A stretch of 64,000 bases of DNA from Adenanthera pavonina (lineage: Eukaryota > Streptophyta > Magnoliopsida > Fabales > Fabaceae), in NCBI GenBank assembly GCA_026686845.1, contig JAIVEN010000028.1, positions 8,447,001 through 8,511,000 on the forward strand, given 5' to 3'. The notes under the pieces were generated by a model. It made no database searches and was not told the DNA's origin. It saw nothing but the letters and a program-made list of their open reading frames with translations. This document shows, one piece after another, positions 22,997 through 35,317 of this stretch (positions are counted from its first letter, which is position 1; each line of letters opens with the position of its first letter). The translations under genes and the position numbers were made by a program.

Positions 22997-25296
22997 AGTT
23001 AAATGTTGTGCGACTGATTCCAGCGAAGGAACAATTTCCAATCTGTTCACAGTCGGCATCATATGCTAAAACAGATGCCACTGCCTTCAAAATCCAATCC
23101 CAAGAAATAATCAGATCATGTCACTGTCAAGAAAATCCTTTGATCACTGAAAAAAATCTGTTTGCCCTCTCACCAGCCGGAAAGGGAAGGGAAAAAAATT
23201 GAAATAGCCACAGTACCAGAAAAAGACGGTCGGCTTCAACGTTTTCTCACAAAGATATAGCGAAGAGAAAGCCATCAAATTCGCTGATTCAATTAGTTGT
23301 TGAAGATCTTGACTGATTAGTTCTGTTTACCCGGCACATGCAGTGTGGGCATGGAAAGCTATATATTCAATCATTGGGTCTTTTGAGCTCAAATCCCTTG
23401 GAATCACTATGTGACCGCATGCTCAGCAGTTGATGTTTGTGAGTCTTCCATCTGGAAATTAGTCATAGGTGAGGAACTCTTCAACATTTCTAGTTTCTAA
23501 GAGGTTAAAACAATTGTCATCTTGTCTTAAGAACATCAACAAACTGGAATTCCTCCAATTCATTTTTTAACTAAAAGCAAAGTGAATAGCAAGTTCTTAA
23601 AAGATTAAAGGCAGACAAACTTAACAGATTCTAATCTAAAAAAAACATTATTGCTACTCACAGAACTCTTGCATTTACAATTTTGTTCAAATGAGGCTAT
23701 CTCAATTCAGGGGCGCCGCTTCTATTATTGTTTTAAAACTGAAATGACTAACCCTACAGTTGTGCGAAGTTGCAAATTCAAGAGTTGTGTGTGTAGTTGC
23801 AATTTTTTCTATATGAGATATTTTTTGGCGGCCTGGATAGGCATGGTCCCTCAGCAGCCACGTTGAAGTATTGGAAGTGCATGTTCCCTGGAGTTCAATT
23901 ACCATATAGCAAGCCTTTGAAATTTTTTTCAACTTGTTTTTAATCCATGTTTATTGACATCACAGTTCTTGTAAGACTAAAAGTTTAAATTTATATTCTC
24001 AAACATCAACTATTCCTGCTGCATAAAACTAAACGAAAAGAAATAAGCAGAGAAGTAACAAGATACATACCCGACATTGGGATTATAAAAAGAAATGATA
24101 ACTTCCGCTTATCAGGCCTAATTACCTTAGAGTGTCCACCATGTAAGTATCTTCTGTGGCCCAGCAGAAAATGAGGGAAGTTACCACCTTGAGTTGTGAC
24201 AAACACCTCACTATGAAAGACAAACAATGTAGTCTATAGCAACCATCCTGGAAGAATAATTCTAGGAGAAGTAACTCCAGTCAAAATCACAGCCATTTAA
24301 ATCAAGCATGAAAGTGGGCGGCTGGGCCAAATTACAAAACTATACCTTAAATGGAGCAAGCTCCTCTTCAGATGCCAGGGTTTCCTTTGTCTGCAAATTA
24401 GGAAACATTTCCAGTAGCAGAGCCATATTTCTCTCATCATTATATGTTTTTCCAGATGCCAAAAAGATAGATGTGTTCTTACTGAAACCCATTCCCCTAA
24501 GCATCAATCCAACCTGAAGATATGGAAGAACACATCAACGATAATTTTGAACAGCACAGTTCAAGGGAAAATTTATAAAAATTGCTATCATGGCAAGAAC
24601 ATTGATGACATGAAAGTAATGAAACAAAAAAAAAAAGAAGACTTCCATTAAGCTTCGAAGCACCAGCAAGACCAAGAAAAATTCCAAGATGAAGAAAGTG
24701 TTCCCTGAACTATTCCTCCTATTCTTGCAGATGAAGATCAGAAGAGATTTAAGGAGACTCTTACCTCTAAAGGAGTGAGGGGACACTTCCCATTAATCCT
24801 GTTAACTCCAGGACGTATAACTCGTCTAGCTTGTGTAAATTTCCCTTTCCAACCTCTTTCTCTTGCTGCATCCATGTCATCTTTTTCTTGCTCCACCATC
24901 AAAAACACAACACGAGAAAAGCAACCATATCCTGCAAATGATAGTACACGGTACAACAGTTGCAGCAAAAATTAAGATATAATGTTCACAACTTGGAGCA
25001 ACAAAATATTCATATCTGCTTAAGTCTAGCCTCTTCAAAATGAAGATGTATGGAGACTTATTTGCCACCATCTGCTCCACTACGTTCTCTCATCCTTGCG
25101 ACCAAAGATTCACCTAAAGTTAAAATAGGAAAAGAAGACCGCAAAGCCTCATAATTTGCAAAGCATCTAAGCCGCTGGATAGCTGGCGGTGCATCAAATG
25201 ACAATCTATTTGCAAAAGGAGAATCCTTATGACCCTGCATGGTTTAATAGAGAATTCTTAAAAACAACAAACATAATAGTTTTCCTCTCTTCAAAT

Positions 25297-25615
25297 TTTA
25301 GAGTCTATAATGAAAGCTATTCATGGTAACTCACTTCACCATTCAAACTTTTGAGTTGAAATTGGCTTTGACATGGTATCGAAGCCTCCATGACCAAGTG
25401 ACCAAGAGTTCGTACTTTGTCACCCTTCATTCACCTTACTTTCTTTGAAAAAAAAAACAAAAGAAAATTATGTTTCAACACAAAATATGGTGGGTTGATG
25501 CTTTGTCAACACTTCAAGTGGTTTTCATTGAGGGGCAGTGTTTGAGGGTATAACAAAACAATTCATCAGCCTTCGTTTAACAGCTAAAGTTTCTCAGTTG
25601 AAATGGTCCTTGACA
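25297..25615 (+). mobile_element. TRIM-like mini-LTR element inside an intron of the pseudogene
   Basis: TGGTATCGAAGCC at 25374-25386 is a near match to the tRNA-iMet primer site TGGTATCAGAGCC. It is preceded by an LTR-like end (TTGAGTTGAAATTGGCTTTGACA) and followed, ~150 bases on, by GAGGGGCAG and a second copy: TGTTTGAGGG at 25539 to CAGTTGAAATGGTCCTTGACA at 25615. The terminal repeats are ~77 bp and diverged, and the internal part has no coding capacity. This is the TRIM layout in a different family from the one at 8994-10517. The left limit is approximate. Confidence 0.45.
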
Positions 25616-26760
25616 TAACCTCTAAACATCAAATGTTAACCATGCCAATGATGCAAATATATCTTTCAATAATTCTTCTACCTTCTAGAGTAAAATTACA
25701 TACTTTTCCAAGAGTTTAACCAAGTAGAAGACAAAGAAATGTCGTAATTTTTTTTTCTTCTTAAGACTACCCTAACATGAGGGCCTGATATTTTTCAGGT
25801 TGGGGCCAAGACAATCACCTTTCTGGCAAAATAAAAGAAAAAAAAAGAAGCATTAACCTCTTCATTTCAAGTGGTGAGTAACAGAAACAAGATAAGAGAT
25901 GAATTTATTCCTCTTCCTCAAACACCATGGCCATTTACAAATTATTCCAAATTGTTTGGCTGTTATAGATCATGCTATTATATTCTACAATTAGAAATTC
26001 ATTCACACATTTATCATATACTCACTTTTCTTCAAGTAACTTTGGAAATACCACGTCTCTGTAGTAATCCTGTAGAAGACCATGCCTTTATCCTGAAATT
26101 ATAAATGTTTAAGTGGTTGCTGCCAAATCATTCCATCTGGCACTCAGGAATCTTATTGATCACCCGTACATCATTTTTCAAGGTATTCATAAAATATTCT
26201 TCGTCATAAATGTCCCTAGAATTGCTGAACCCACAAAACAGAACGAATCAGTATAGTTTGCTGAAAAGGGGGGAAAAAGCGGAAAAAAAAAAACTTGGGT
26301 AATTATCAACATTAATATCGAGGAATTATTATTAAGAAAACAGTTCAATTTTATAATCACTAAAATAGTGTTACGTCACACACAACAGTAACAGTAAATT
26401 AAACACTAGGAAAGAGAGTTTAGGAAACACCCACCTATAAATTATATCTAATTGCTTATCTTTAAGGCAGGTTATCCAATTCTCATGACTAAATGCAATT
26501 TTGGTCATTTATGGATGTGACAAATCCTTAGAAAATAACGTTCTAAAACAAGACCTTATATGATCAATACAGGTGCTAATATCATATGATAAAATTTTCA
26601 TGGTAATCTTGCACAATGAATTGACCATACAATCAACATGAACAAGAGTCACAATCAACATCAAGATAATGAACAATAAGATCCAAGGATTGAATCCTTT
26701 AAATGCCATATCAGCTACTAATTAAGCAAGCACATAAAAGATAAAATAACGTCAACTTTG

Positions 26761-26987
26761 AATTTAGATCCTCTCAATTCCGATTTCCCTCAATTTGCCT
26801 CAATTTTAATCTTTAGTTGTTAGATCAATATTTAACAGTCCATATCAATCACTGAAAAGAATGTTATTCAAAACTAAGTTTCATTTCATGGAGTTGTGAT
26901 TGATCTGAACTGTTAAATATCAATCTAACGGCTAAACTATCAAATTGAGATAAATTGAGAGAAATCCAAATTGAGAGGATCCAAATT
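26761..26987. mobile_element. foldback MITE, 227 bp
   Basis: The left end AATTTAGATCCTCTCAATT and the right end, reverse-complemented (AATTTGGATCCTCTCAATT), are near-identical inverted repeats, and the pairing continues inward for ~40 bases (CAATTTG/TCTAACGGC type segments). It has no coding capacity and lies in a region that is intronic in the O-fucosyltransferase relic. Superfamily unresolved. Confidence 0.7.
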
Positions 26988-29457
26988 CTATAACATTATC
27001 AGGTTGTCTCATAGCTAGAAGAAAAGAGAGGAAAAAAGAAAGTTCAAATAATATGGATCATTAAGATTTTGTAAGGGGAGTTTCTTTCAAGGGATTTTCA
27101 ACAAAAATATGCTCAATGTAGAAAAGTGAAGACGAAACCATCTCCCAATATATTTTGTGTGTGTTTCAGCTTGAAATGATTTTCATGAAAAAAAAAATGG
27201 AATCCTAAGTCATTATGTCTATGATTAAAAAAATTATTATATTTTCAAAACTTATAACTTCAAGTTTAAATACTTCCATATTTATAAGAGTTGCTTAAGT
27301 TTATATCAAAACCCAAATTCTTAAATCAGTTAATTCAAGCCAACGAAAAAGGGCAAAGTGTGAGTGCAACCCTATCCATAGCATAATAACCTAGAGAAAG
27401 TGGTAGATCCAATCCAGCGAAAAAAGTAGAAACAAGCAAAATTATAATAACTGAAAACAAAATTTACTTAAGAAAAAAATCCTTTGAAGTAAATATTATT
27501 CCAAGAGAAGGCCAAAAATACTCAACTGAGACATCATTTCCAGAATTTCCACCCAATGGCCCCAATAATAATGACTTCCCAGGCACAGGGTTAAGAAAAT
27601 AGAATCTAGTCAGACCACTACTAAATTGGTAGTCTAAAACTAAAAATATAAATAACTATATTATCATAATTTTTTTTAAAATCTTTAGGATCCATCTGTT
27701 CTTAATAAAAACCTTAGCATGCATATGCCCATAAAGACCAAGCATTCCCAGTAAACACAGAATACTTTCTTCTATCTTGAAGAGAAATGTTTTCATGCTG
27801 CTATTACTGAAACCAAAGGGAAATGCTGCAAAGTGTATATACAACTGAAACCTTTAACATTGGTAGTGAAACTTAATGTTTCTGAGGAAGAATACAAGTC
27901 TCGCCATAAGTTCGAAAAAAATATCAAAGGGAACAAGTGGGAAAGATTACCAGCACCAAACAATGGAATAACGAAACCATCCAATCCAATTTTATTTTAT
28001 AAAAAAAGACAAAAATGAAAGGAGAGATGAAGTGAAGAACAAAAACAATGCCATCCAAAATGAAACAGACCCTACATATATACCAACCTTATTCCAAGTC
28101 ATTCTTGTCCAATCAAATTTCATTTCGTAAATTATACTGGCTGATCAAAGATTACAAATAAGCAAACCAAAATGACAATAGCAATATCTAACCAGCAATG
28201 GTTTCAGAGGTGGTATTAGTAAACTGCTATGCCAACGCGAATTGCCAGACTTTCTAGTCCTAAGAAGACTAAAAAAATTAAAAGATGGAAAACTGACAAA
28301 CCTAGTATCTTTCCATATGCTATGAAAGTGGAAGATCGGGATCAAAAGAGTAGCATTGAGATAGCCAGCCACTGCAACAGCATTGCATATCTATGAAGCA
28401 TTGACAACATTCATGAAATAACAGTCAAGAGTAGTGCTATCTCAAGCAATCTTCAGGTCAAACTACAGTAGCTATTTATGTATAAAACAGAAAAATGAAA
28501 ATAACCGTTGTCCTCTGTTGATTCAAGCCACCATTGGCCTCTGTATAAATGTAACCATTTGATTCTGGTATACCTATCAACAATAAAAGAAATATAAACC
28601 AAGTTTAAAACCACTATATATTGGCAGAAGATATATGTATACTTCCTGATATTATATACATATATACTACAACTTGATCTATCTGGGGTGTATTAAAAAG
28701 CAACCCACTGCATTAAATATTTTATGAGCCAATTAGCAAGAGGAAACTGAAGCAGATAAAAGCCAATATGGCCTTAAAAGATAGAATGGAGTAGAATAGG
28801 GTTCTAAGTCCACAAAGACGAGGAACTCTAAAACCATCAGCTCCTTTTATGTTTGCTGCATAATATATTTCCCTTTTCACCCAATTGAGCACAAGCATCA
28901 TGTTTCTCAAGCAAGGCAGGTCAGGCAAAAGAAAAATGTTACAAGGCACCCGGTGTAACATTACCTCCCATGTAAAAAGAAACAGAGAAGAATGCAGTGA
29001 GAGAATTAACAGTAATAAGCTACTTCAAGCACTCCAAGATAAAATCAACAGCCAAGCTCAGGATTTTATTTGTGCCCATACTTGTGTAATCATTGTACAT
29101 TGTTTGACTACGACAAACCAAGAACAAGCTAACAAGAAACAACATAAGTTCCCGAATCTCTACCTTTTCCAAATGAGAAGTCACTTGATGACACCGATTT
29201 GCCACAAAGTCCAACGATGATTGGCAACAAATTAGTGGTCAAGCCCTACATATCCAAAACATATTTGAGATTCCCCAAGTTTATCTTCAGAACCCAGTAG
29301 TCCACACAAGAGCTTCATGAAATATGAAAAACTACAACATGAGATTTCATGGGATAGAAGGAAACATTTTTCCAATTAAAAACAATGGAACAAAGTCCAT
29401 TGTAGCTGGACGTATAATTAGAGGAAACTCCAAATGAAAGTAAAAAGTAACAAACAA

Positions 29458-29880
29458 AGGCTCTGTTTGAAAATGTTGTGGCCCTAGGTGCTGATGCTTT
29501 TTCCCTTTGACAAAAGATTTTAAATGTACTATAGCACTTCTTCCCATGCTTTTTTAAAAGCCATAATTGATATTGAGAAGTACCTAATGGATTTCTTCAA
29601 AGCTGATCTATATAAGAAAAATTCAAGATATAATAAAACTTTATTATTTAATTTCCAAATTTGAAACCATCCATTTAACCTTATAATATCTAATTTTGTA
29701 ATTTAGATACTCCCAGATGCTAATAGCAAGTAGAAAACATTTTTAATCCAAATGCAACCTACTTTAGTATTCACCGAATTTGTACTAAACAGTATGTTCA
29801 ATGTTCTTCAACAGAAATTTTTTTTATCATACCTAGCACAGCACCTTTGGAAAAGGCAAAAGCATTACCAAACAAGGCCT
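29458..29880. mobile_element. MITE with AGGC-CTGTTTG type inverted termini
   Basis: The left terminus AGGCTCTGTTTGAAAATG mirrors the right terminus (reverse complement AGGCCTTGTTTGGTAATG) at about 14 of 18 positions. The element is ~423 bp and non-coding. Termini of this sort are common for non-autonomous hAT or PIF-like elements in plants. No clear target duplication was read. Confidence 0.5.
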
Positions 29881-30544
29881 AAATTACCAATTGAATATCA
29901 GCTTGCATGAGTAAGCATTCCAAAATAAGAATGAACAACGGAAAAAAGTCACTGCAAATCCTGTCTGACCAGATAAAGCAATTCAGAATATGCAATTCTA
30001 TTTCCTCCACTGAGACTACTCACCATCCAGTATCTCTCATTTGTTTCTAACATAATCTGCAATAGATTTCCTTTTGATAACAATTAAGTGAGCTTAATTA
30101 GACACTGGACAATATCATCCTATTCCATTTGGCTCAGTCCCTGATAGAAAATTTAATAAGTAACAAACCTCAACCAACACATCTTATGAATCAATATATA
30201 ATCACCACCAAACCCACATCATTTCCTATCTTCAATAAACACACTCAACGACCTATTTATATGAGCAATAGAAAGTAAATAAGGAAAAATAGACTTTAAC
30301 TAGAAACTCGCACATGATGCTCATGCCAAATACTAACTATCAACTTCAACTATGCATATAACATAGCAAGAAAGGAGTCTCATAGCATACTATAGAAGTG
30401 ACATTTCATGAGCAAATTGATTAGAATGTTTAACAACATTTAATAGCATTGGCAACATTACCAGAAAAGCAGCTTTACATTCACACACACACCCAACCAA
30501 TCTTTTCCACCGTGATTTTCTCTTCAGAACAGTGTACAAAAGGC

Positions 30545-30985
30545 CAGTTCAACCAATTGGACCGTGAATTGGTACCTAGTTTGGTCCGGATGAAGAAGGG
30601 AATCGGAGGGTTCCAAAATCGATGCAAAATATTTTTAGGATAAAATAATATCATTTTAGTACTAAATAGCATTTTTTTGTATAAATGTTGTCTTTTCATA
30701 TTATAATATTATATAAACATTATTATAATACATAATTATAGTTATTAGTTGACTATGTTGAATTTAAAATATAATTATGGATTAAAATCAATTTATTTAG
30801 ATTTTAATATTAAATTATAAAACTTATTAATAATATTTTTTAATAATATATAACATATAAAATTAAAAAATTATTATTTTTATTACTACCGGTTTAATTA
30901 TTTTTTAACTCTCATTAAACCATTAAACTTTGAACCAGCGTTATAACCGATTCAATAATCAGTCCAATTTTTAATACTTGCCCAT
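30545..30985. mobile_element. truncated relative of the 33013-33974 inverted-repeat element
   Basis: The right end, reverse-complemented, reads CAAGTATTAAAAATTGGACTG and parallels the termini of the element at 33013-33974 (CAATATTTTAAxAATC). Inside are GGCCAGTTCAACC-like and GAACCAGC words shared with that element. The left terminus is missing. Non-coding. Confidence 0.35.
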
Positions 30986-31169
30986 AACAAAATATTGAAG
31001 TTATTATTATAACAATCTGGGTTAAAGAAGACTTCTTTCCCCACCCCATCCCCTACCCTCAAAAAAACCACTGCACATTAAAGCCATTTAAATTCACCTT
31101 CCTTAATAATTTTAAGAAGACCACTCTATATCTTTCCAGTTAGCAAGAAATGGAGGGATTAGGGTCATG

Positions 31170-31500
31170 ACACAAGACAGTAAGAGGGAACACATCAATA
31201 AGTTTCCTGATTCGATTGATAATCTTCAAGATTTACAAACTCTAATGCTTAGAGGTTGTATCTTTCTACAGCAGTTACCCGATGGCATGAGAAATCTAAC
31301 CAATCTCAGGCATCTCGATTTTGATGTTAGGCCGTTGCGATCTACGCCACCTGAAGTTAGGGCAACTTAACTCACCTTCAAACCTTGTCAACTTTTCTCA
31401 CCGGCAAAGAAGAAGGATGCTAAATTAGAGAGCTGAAGAACTTAGGAAATCTTACTGGATCATTTTGCATTCGTTGGCTTGAGAATGTTTTAGACTTTGT
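31170..31500 (+). pseudogene. orphan LRR fragment of an NLR gene
   Basis: The plus strand encodes LPDxM-type LRRs: FPDSIDNLQDLQTLMLRGC and LPDGMRNLTNLRHLDFDV. After a slip near 31365, a second frame carries LQTLSTFLTGKEEGC, IRELKNLGNLTGSFCI and LENVLDF, with a TAA in place of a lysine codon. The order and wording closely follow the LRR part of the NLR at 44003-45730 (HNLQTLKLRGC, LTNLRHLDFDG, FLVGKEEGCKIRELKNARN), so it is a displaced piece of a close relative, in opposite orientation. No NB-ARC or coiled-coil remnant is attached. Non-functional. Confidence 0.75.
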
Positions 31501-33012
31501 TATATATAGATAGAGGATCATGAAGCGTACCTTTTGCAGTGCTTCGTCCTTCGTATAATTAGCTCACACGGTATAAAACTGAACACAAATGAGTTTGGTT
31601 TAGTGTCGACAGTGGAGAACACGGAGAGAGGGAAGAAGCAGACTGTGTGTGGAGTTCCAGTCGCCTTTTCATTAGAGAGGGATATCCATGCATAAAACTG
31701 TACGCTCACATATCTCAGGCACATCTCCACATTTTGTATCCAAGTTGGGAAGTATAAAAAAAAAATGTTCCCTTCCCTTTTCAAACTAGAAAAATGAAAT
31801 TACTGTGCCTAAAATATAAAGAGTTGAACTTTTTGATTTGACGTATCATGGGTAAACCAGGTAATATAATTTAACATCTCCCACTTACGTTTAACGTATC
31901 TACTGCCTACAATTTCTTTCCACAATAACATAGTCAGTGTTCCACATTATAGCTATATGGGCATGACGTGTCTATTTAGGTTCTAGAAATCCTCTTCATA
32001 GAACTAGAATTAAAAAAAAAAAATCTATGCATCTCACATATATCTCATTTTTGTATTATTTTTTAGATATTCTAAATTTACCTATGTACATTTTTATTCT
32101 TAGTACATCTTCTGAATCAATATATAATCACCGCCAAACCCATATCATTTTCTCTTATAAGTAAACATACTCAACGACCTATTTAGAAGAATCTCCAATT
32201 CCCACAATATTTGACTTAGAAGTCAGTAATGATTTTTTTTTTTTTAGGTAACATACTTTGGCATGGGTAACATTCTATTTGTTCTCCTTTAGATATAATA
32301 GAGAGCTAACATTAATCATTATTTGTTTTATTTTAAAAAGAGATTTTTCTTTTGTAAAAACTGAAACTCTCTTGTTCATTTTTTTAAGAGCAAGTCAGAG
32401 ATATTTTTTGAAAATGAGATTTTTGTTGACAAAAGGGGAAGCTGCTAGATTAGATTAAAAAAATCTAAAGAGAATTTTCTTTCTTTCTTTTTTTTTTATT
32501 TTTAAAATCCCAAAATAAAGGAATTGGCTTTGAAGAGTTTTTTTTTTTTGGGATTTTTTAACTTTAGAAAATTTGCATGACAAGTCAGATGGGTCCCTCA
32601 GTCTTTTCTCTCTCCTCATAGATCTCTGCAGTTCTGATCCATGGTGAATCACCATCTATAGTAATTTTCGTAATATATTTCAAAAATAAAAATAAAAAGT
32701 TCATGTGTAATTTATTCCCCTTTCATCCATATACAAAATAAAATACAAAGTAATTTTATCAAATTCCCGTATTATATATTAGAGGCTTTTCTTTTTTACA
32801 AAAAAAATAATTGTTATCAAGTTTTTTTCCCCTTGTTGCCTATGTTATCAAGTTAGCTGCCCTAAAAAGAAAATAATGGCCAAAATTGCTGAGTGTGAGA
32901 TGAAAATATTTTTTGCTATCATTTGATTGTTAATGCCTAACACTATCATCCAATTCTAGATACCATTCTATGTGAGATGATAAGCCTTCCTAGTGTGATT
33001 CCTCATAATACA
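31501..33012. other. intergenic, no gene seen
   Basis: No recognisable coding or RNA gene. 31510-31790 has ordinary composition but only short frames. 32230-32560 contains poly-T runs and small local duplications. Confidence 0.4.
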
Positions 33013-33974
33013 CAATATTTTAAGAATCGAACTGGATTGGACGATTGGACTAGTCGAATCATCACCCAGGAAAAAGAATGACTTGATTTTTAGCTTTAGA
33101 CCATTTTAGAAGTTAAACCACTTTGAACCGGCTTTTGAGCCGAAAACCAGAATTGAGCCGGGTCTCAAAGCAGTTTTCAAAGAACTTGACGATTTTTTAA
33201 ATTGTGTAAAATTTAACTTAAATTTAATATTTTTGCCAAAATTATTAATTATAAAAATTATTAAAAAATAAAAAAACCATTTCCCTTTCTATTTTAAAAT
33301 TACTAATTATAAAAATGAAATTTTCATTGTATTACACTCCATCTATCTCTAATTATAAAAGAATTTTGAGACTTTTCATTTGTCCCAAAATATAAGAGAT
33401 ATGGATAAAATTTGTGGACTAATTAATATTTTTTTCCTTTTATACCCTTAAATAATTAAGATTGTGTTGACAATTACTGGTAATTAATTAGTCACACTCC
33501 AGACTTTTAATATAGACAATTCTAAAAAAAAAATTGAAACTGGAGCACAATTTATGAGTTTAATTATCAAAACTATTTTTTCTTAGTACTGATAAAGTAA
33601 TTATTTATTTCTTACAATTGAGGATGGAAGGAGTATAATTATTTTATAATGTAATGGTCATATAGTGTTATCATATTGAAATGTTTTAATATTATGTTTA
33701 ATGATTTAATATATATATATATATATATTTTATATACTGATTTAATATATATTATTACTATGTGAGTTTCTTAACTTATTATGAACTTGAACTGTTTAAA
33801 TTTATTTTTTTAACAATTTGATATTTTATTTTTATATATGTATTATTATATATAATATTTTTTTATTTAATTATTGCATCACCGGTTCAACCGCCGATCT
33901 AACTGGTTGAACCATCAAAATCGTGATCTAATGGTATTTCCAATTCAACATCTGGTCTGATTTTTAAAATATTG
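33013..33974. mobile_element. non-autonomous inverted-repeat DNA element, ~960 bp
   Basis: The left terminus CAATATTTTAAGAATCGAAC and the right terminus, reverse-complemented (CAATATTTTAAAAATCAGAC), match as inverted repeats. Just inside lie GAACCGG/GGTTCAACC words on both sides (33125-33170 and 33885-33910). There is no coding sequence. A Stowaway-like MITE has inserted in the middle. The superfamily is not certain. Confidence 0.6.
33335..33633. mobile_element. Stowaway-like MITE nested in the 33013 element
   Basis: The termini CACTCCATCTATCTCTAATT and, reverse-complemented, CTCCTTCCATCCTCAATT are flanked by TA on both sides (33333-33334, 33634-33635). This matches the Stowaway (Tc1/mariner) pattern of CTCC-TCC termini and TA duplication. 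Length 299 bp, non-coding. Confidence 0.7.
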
Positions 33975-34467
33975 ATTATACATTGGACTGACTCCAGGCA
34001 AGCAGTTTTAAAATTACTCTCTTTAACTCTCTTAACATCCTAATTGAAAGTTGTGCCAAAATGCAACATTCTTAACAAGCTAGAAGTTTCGCATGTAAAT
34101 GCCACCTCAATCACACGATTCCTATCAGTCAAATTTTTAGACGTCAAATTCAGGCAATCAGCCAATTTTTTGAGCAATATACAATAAGAAAACAAATAAT
34201 TTATCGAAATATAACATGTTAGAAATTACATGGAAATCAAACTAATGTAATTTGGCTTCTATGTTGTTTTTTTTAACCTATTATCTATTATAAAGTAGCG
34301 GTCAAAAGCACGATATATTACAATATTAAGCTTCCATATCATTAAGTTGATTATACAAAAATCTTACCCCACATATTTTAAATAATATTTATTTTCGCAT
34401 ACATGTATTTATTTTTATTTTTTTAAAATTTGATATAATGATATGAAAAAATTACATTTTTTATTTA

Positions 34468-34731
34468 CACTCCCTCCAGTCCTAAATATAGAGCATTTTA
34501 CCCTGATTCTAAATATAAGACCATTTACAGTATACGAGGTAGTATTTATTATACAATTTCAAAAAAGTCCCTATTTAATATATCCAAAGAAAAAAAGAAA
34601 GAAATTAAATATGGGTAGTTTTGGAAAAATAATGGGATTTTCGGAGAAATTGAGGCAATTAATTAACTTTAACTTTTATTTTAATCTGCGTGATTCGATT
34701 AAAATGGTCTTATATTAAGGATCAGATGGAG
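34468..34731. mobile_element. Stowaway-like MITE, 264 bp
   Basis: The left terminus CACTCCCTCCAGTCCTAAAT and the right terminus, reverse-complemented (CTCCATCTGATCCTTAAT), continue inward into ATATAAGACCAT on both sides. TA flanks both ends (34466-34467 and 34732-34733). A 91-codon open frame over it is incidental. Confidence 0.75.
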
Positions 34732-34859
34732 TATGTAAAAGTATCTTTATGCATACATTACTCAATTATCTTTATGCCTAATTTCTTGCTATTTAATTTG
34801 AATTTTGAAAATATGATGATCATTTGTATTTATTATACAAAATTGATTACATTTTTAAA

Positions 34860-35317
34860 CTAATATTTTTAAGCACTTGATTTAACCTCTTCAATTGTTT
34901 TCCTTGACACCTCCAATGCCTTCATAAGCTATCTCCAAGGCTTCTCACATCTCCATGGCAGTAGAGTAATTGCAGATTCTAAAATACTCATTTTCGCTAA
35001 GATCACACATGATGACTTATTTCACTCTTCTGTTCATCTTATCTTCACTCCATTTTGTTCTTGGGTTATCTTTCTCAACTCCTTCTACTATACGCTTTGG
35101 CTTGAAATCTCCAATTTCAATGACATCTCAAGCCTCATAGTCCAATGCTTCAAGATATAATTACATCTTCATCTTCCAGTAGGTGAAATTTTCACCACTA
35201 AAACCAGAAGGCTTGTTGATATTGCGTCCATCAGGTAGAACAGAGTCTCCAAGTCTAGCCATTGCTTTACTCTCGGATTGTGAGATCCTTTGTAAGAGCC
35301 CTAACTCTAATACCCAT
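34860..35317 (-). pseudogene. Ty1/copia gag remnant (UBN2 type) with primer site
   Basis: Just past the LTR end, minus-strand TGGGTATTAGAG (35316-35305) is a mutated copy of the tRNA-iMet primer site TGGTATCAGAGC. An ATG near 35262 opens MARLGDSVLPDGRNINKPSG, followed by FSGENFTYWKMKM, a typical copia gag start. Stops then occur (a TAA after KMKM, a TGA replacing Trp in the DYEAWDVI region). Scattered similarity runs to about 34880. Protease and pol are absent: the element is cut off at its left side. Confidence 0.78.

Larger units (their letters stand above)
23289..28573 (-). pseudogene. plant O-fucosyltransferase family (GT106/PAGR-like) pseudogene, 8 exons seen
   Basis: Minus-strand exons by splice sites and family pattern: 28573-28506 (NGYIYTEANGGLNQQRT), 28390-28303 (AVAVAGYLNATLLIPIFHFH), 26224-26026 (DIYDEEYF, NFRIKAWSS), 25234-25031 (PFANRLSFDAPPAIQRLRC), 24931-24765 (RERGWKGKF, NGKCPLTPLEV), 24513-24346 (GLMLRGMGF, EELAPFK), 24261-24071 (SEVFVTTQGGNFPHFLLGH) and 23451-23289 (MRSHSDSKGFELKRPND, IYSFPCPHC). 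The family is Golgi type II glycosyltransferases linked to pectic arabinogalactan synthesis. Lesions: TGA in exon 3, a TAA near 25059, a lost T near 25221, a GT-to-GC donor at 25030, an extra T near 24921, a two-base loss near 24905, compensating slips in exon 7, and a TGA near 23339. The anchor and stem exons upstream of 28573 were not found. Confidence 0.85.

Noticed and set aside
28145..28372. A stand-alone 75-codon gene
   Set aside because: Its first part is an exon of the O-fucosyltransferase pseudogene, and the rest is read-through into the intron after the donor at 28302.
34443..34718. A 91-codon frame
   Set aside because: It coincides with a Stowaway-like MITE and contains its inverted repeats.
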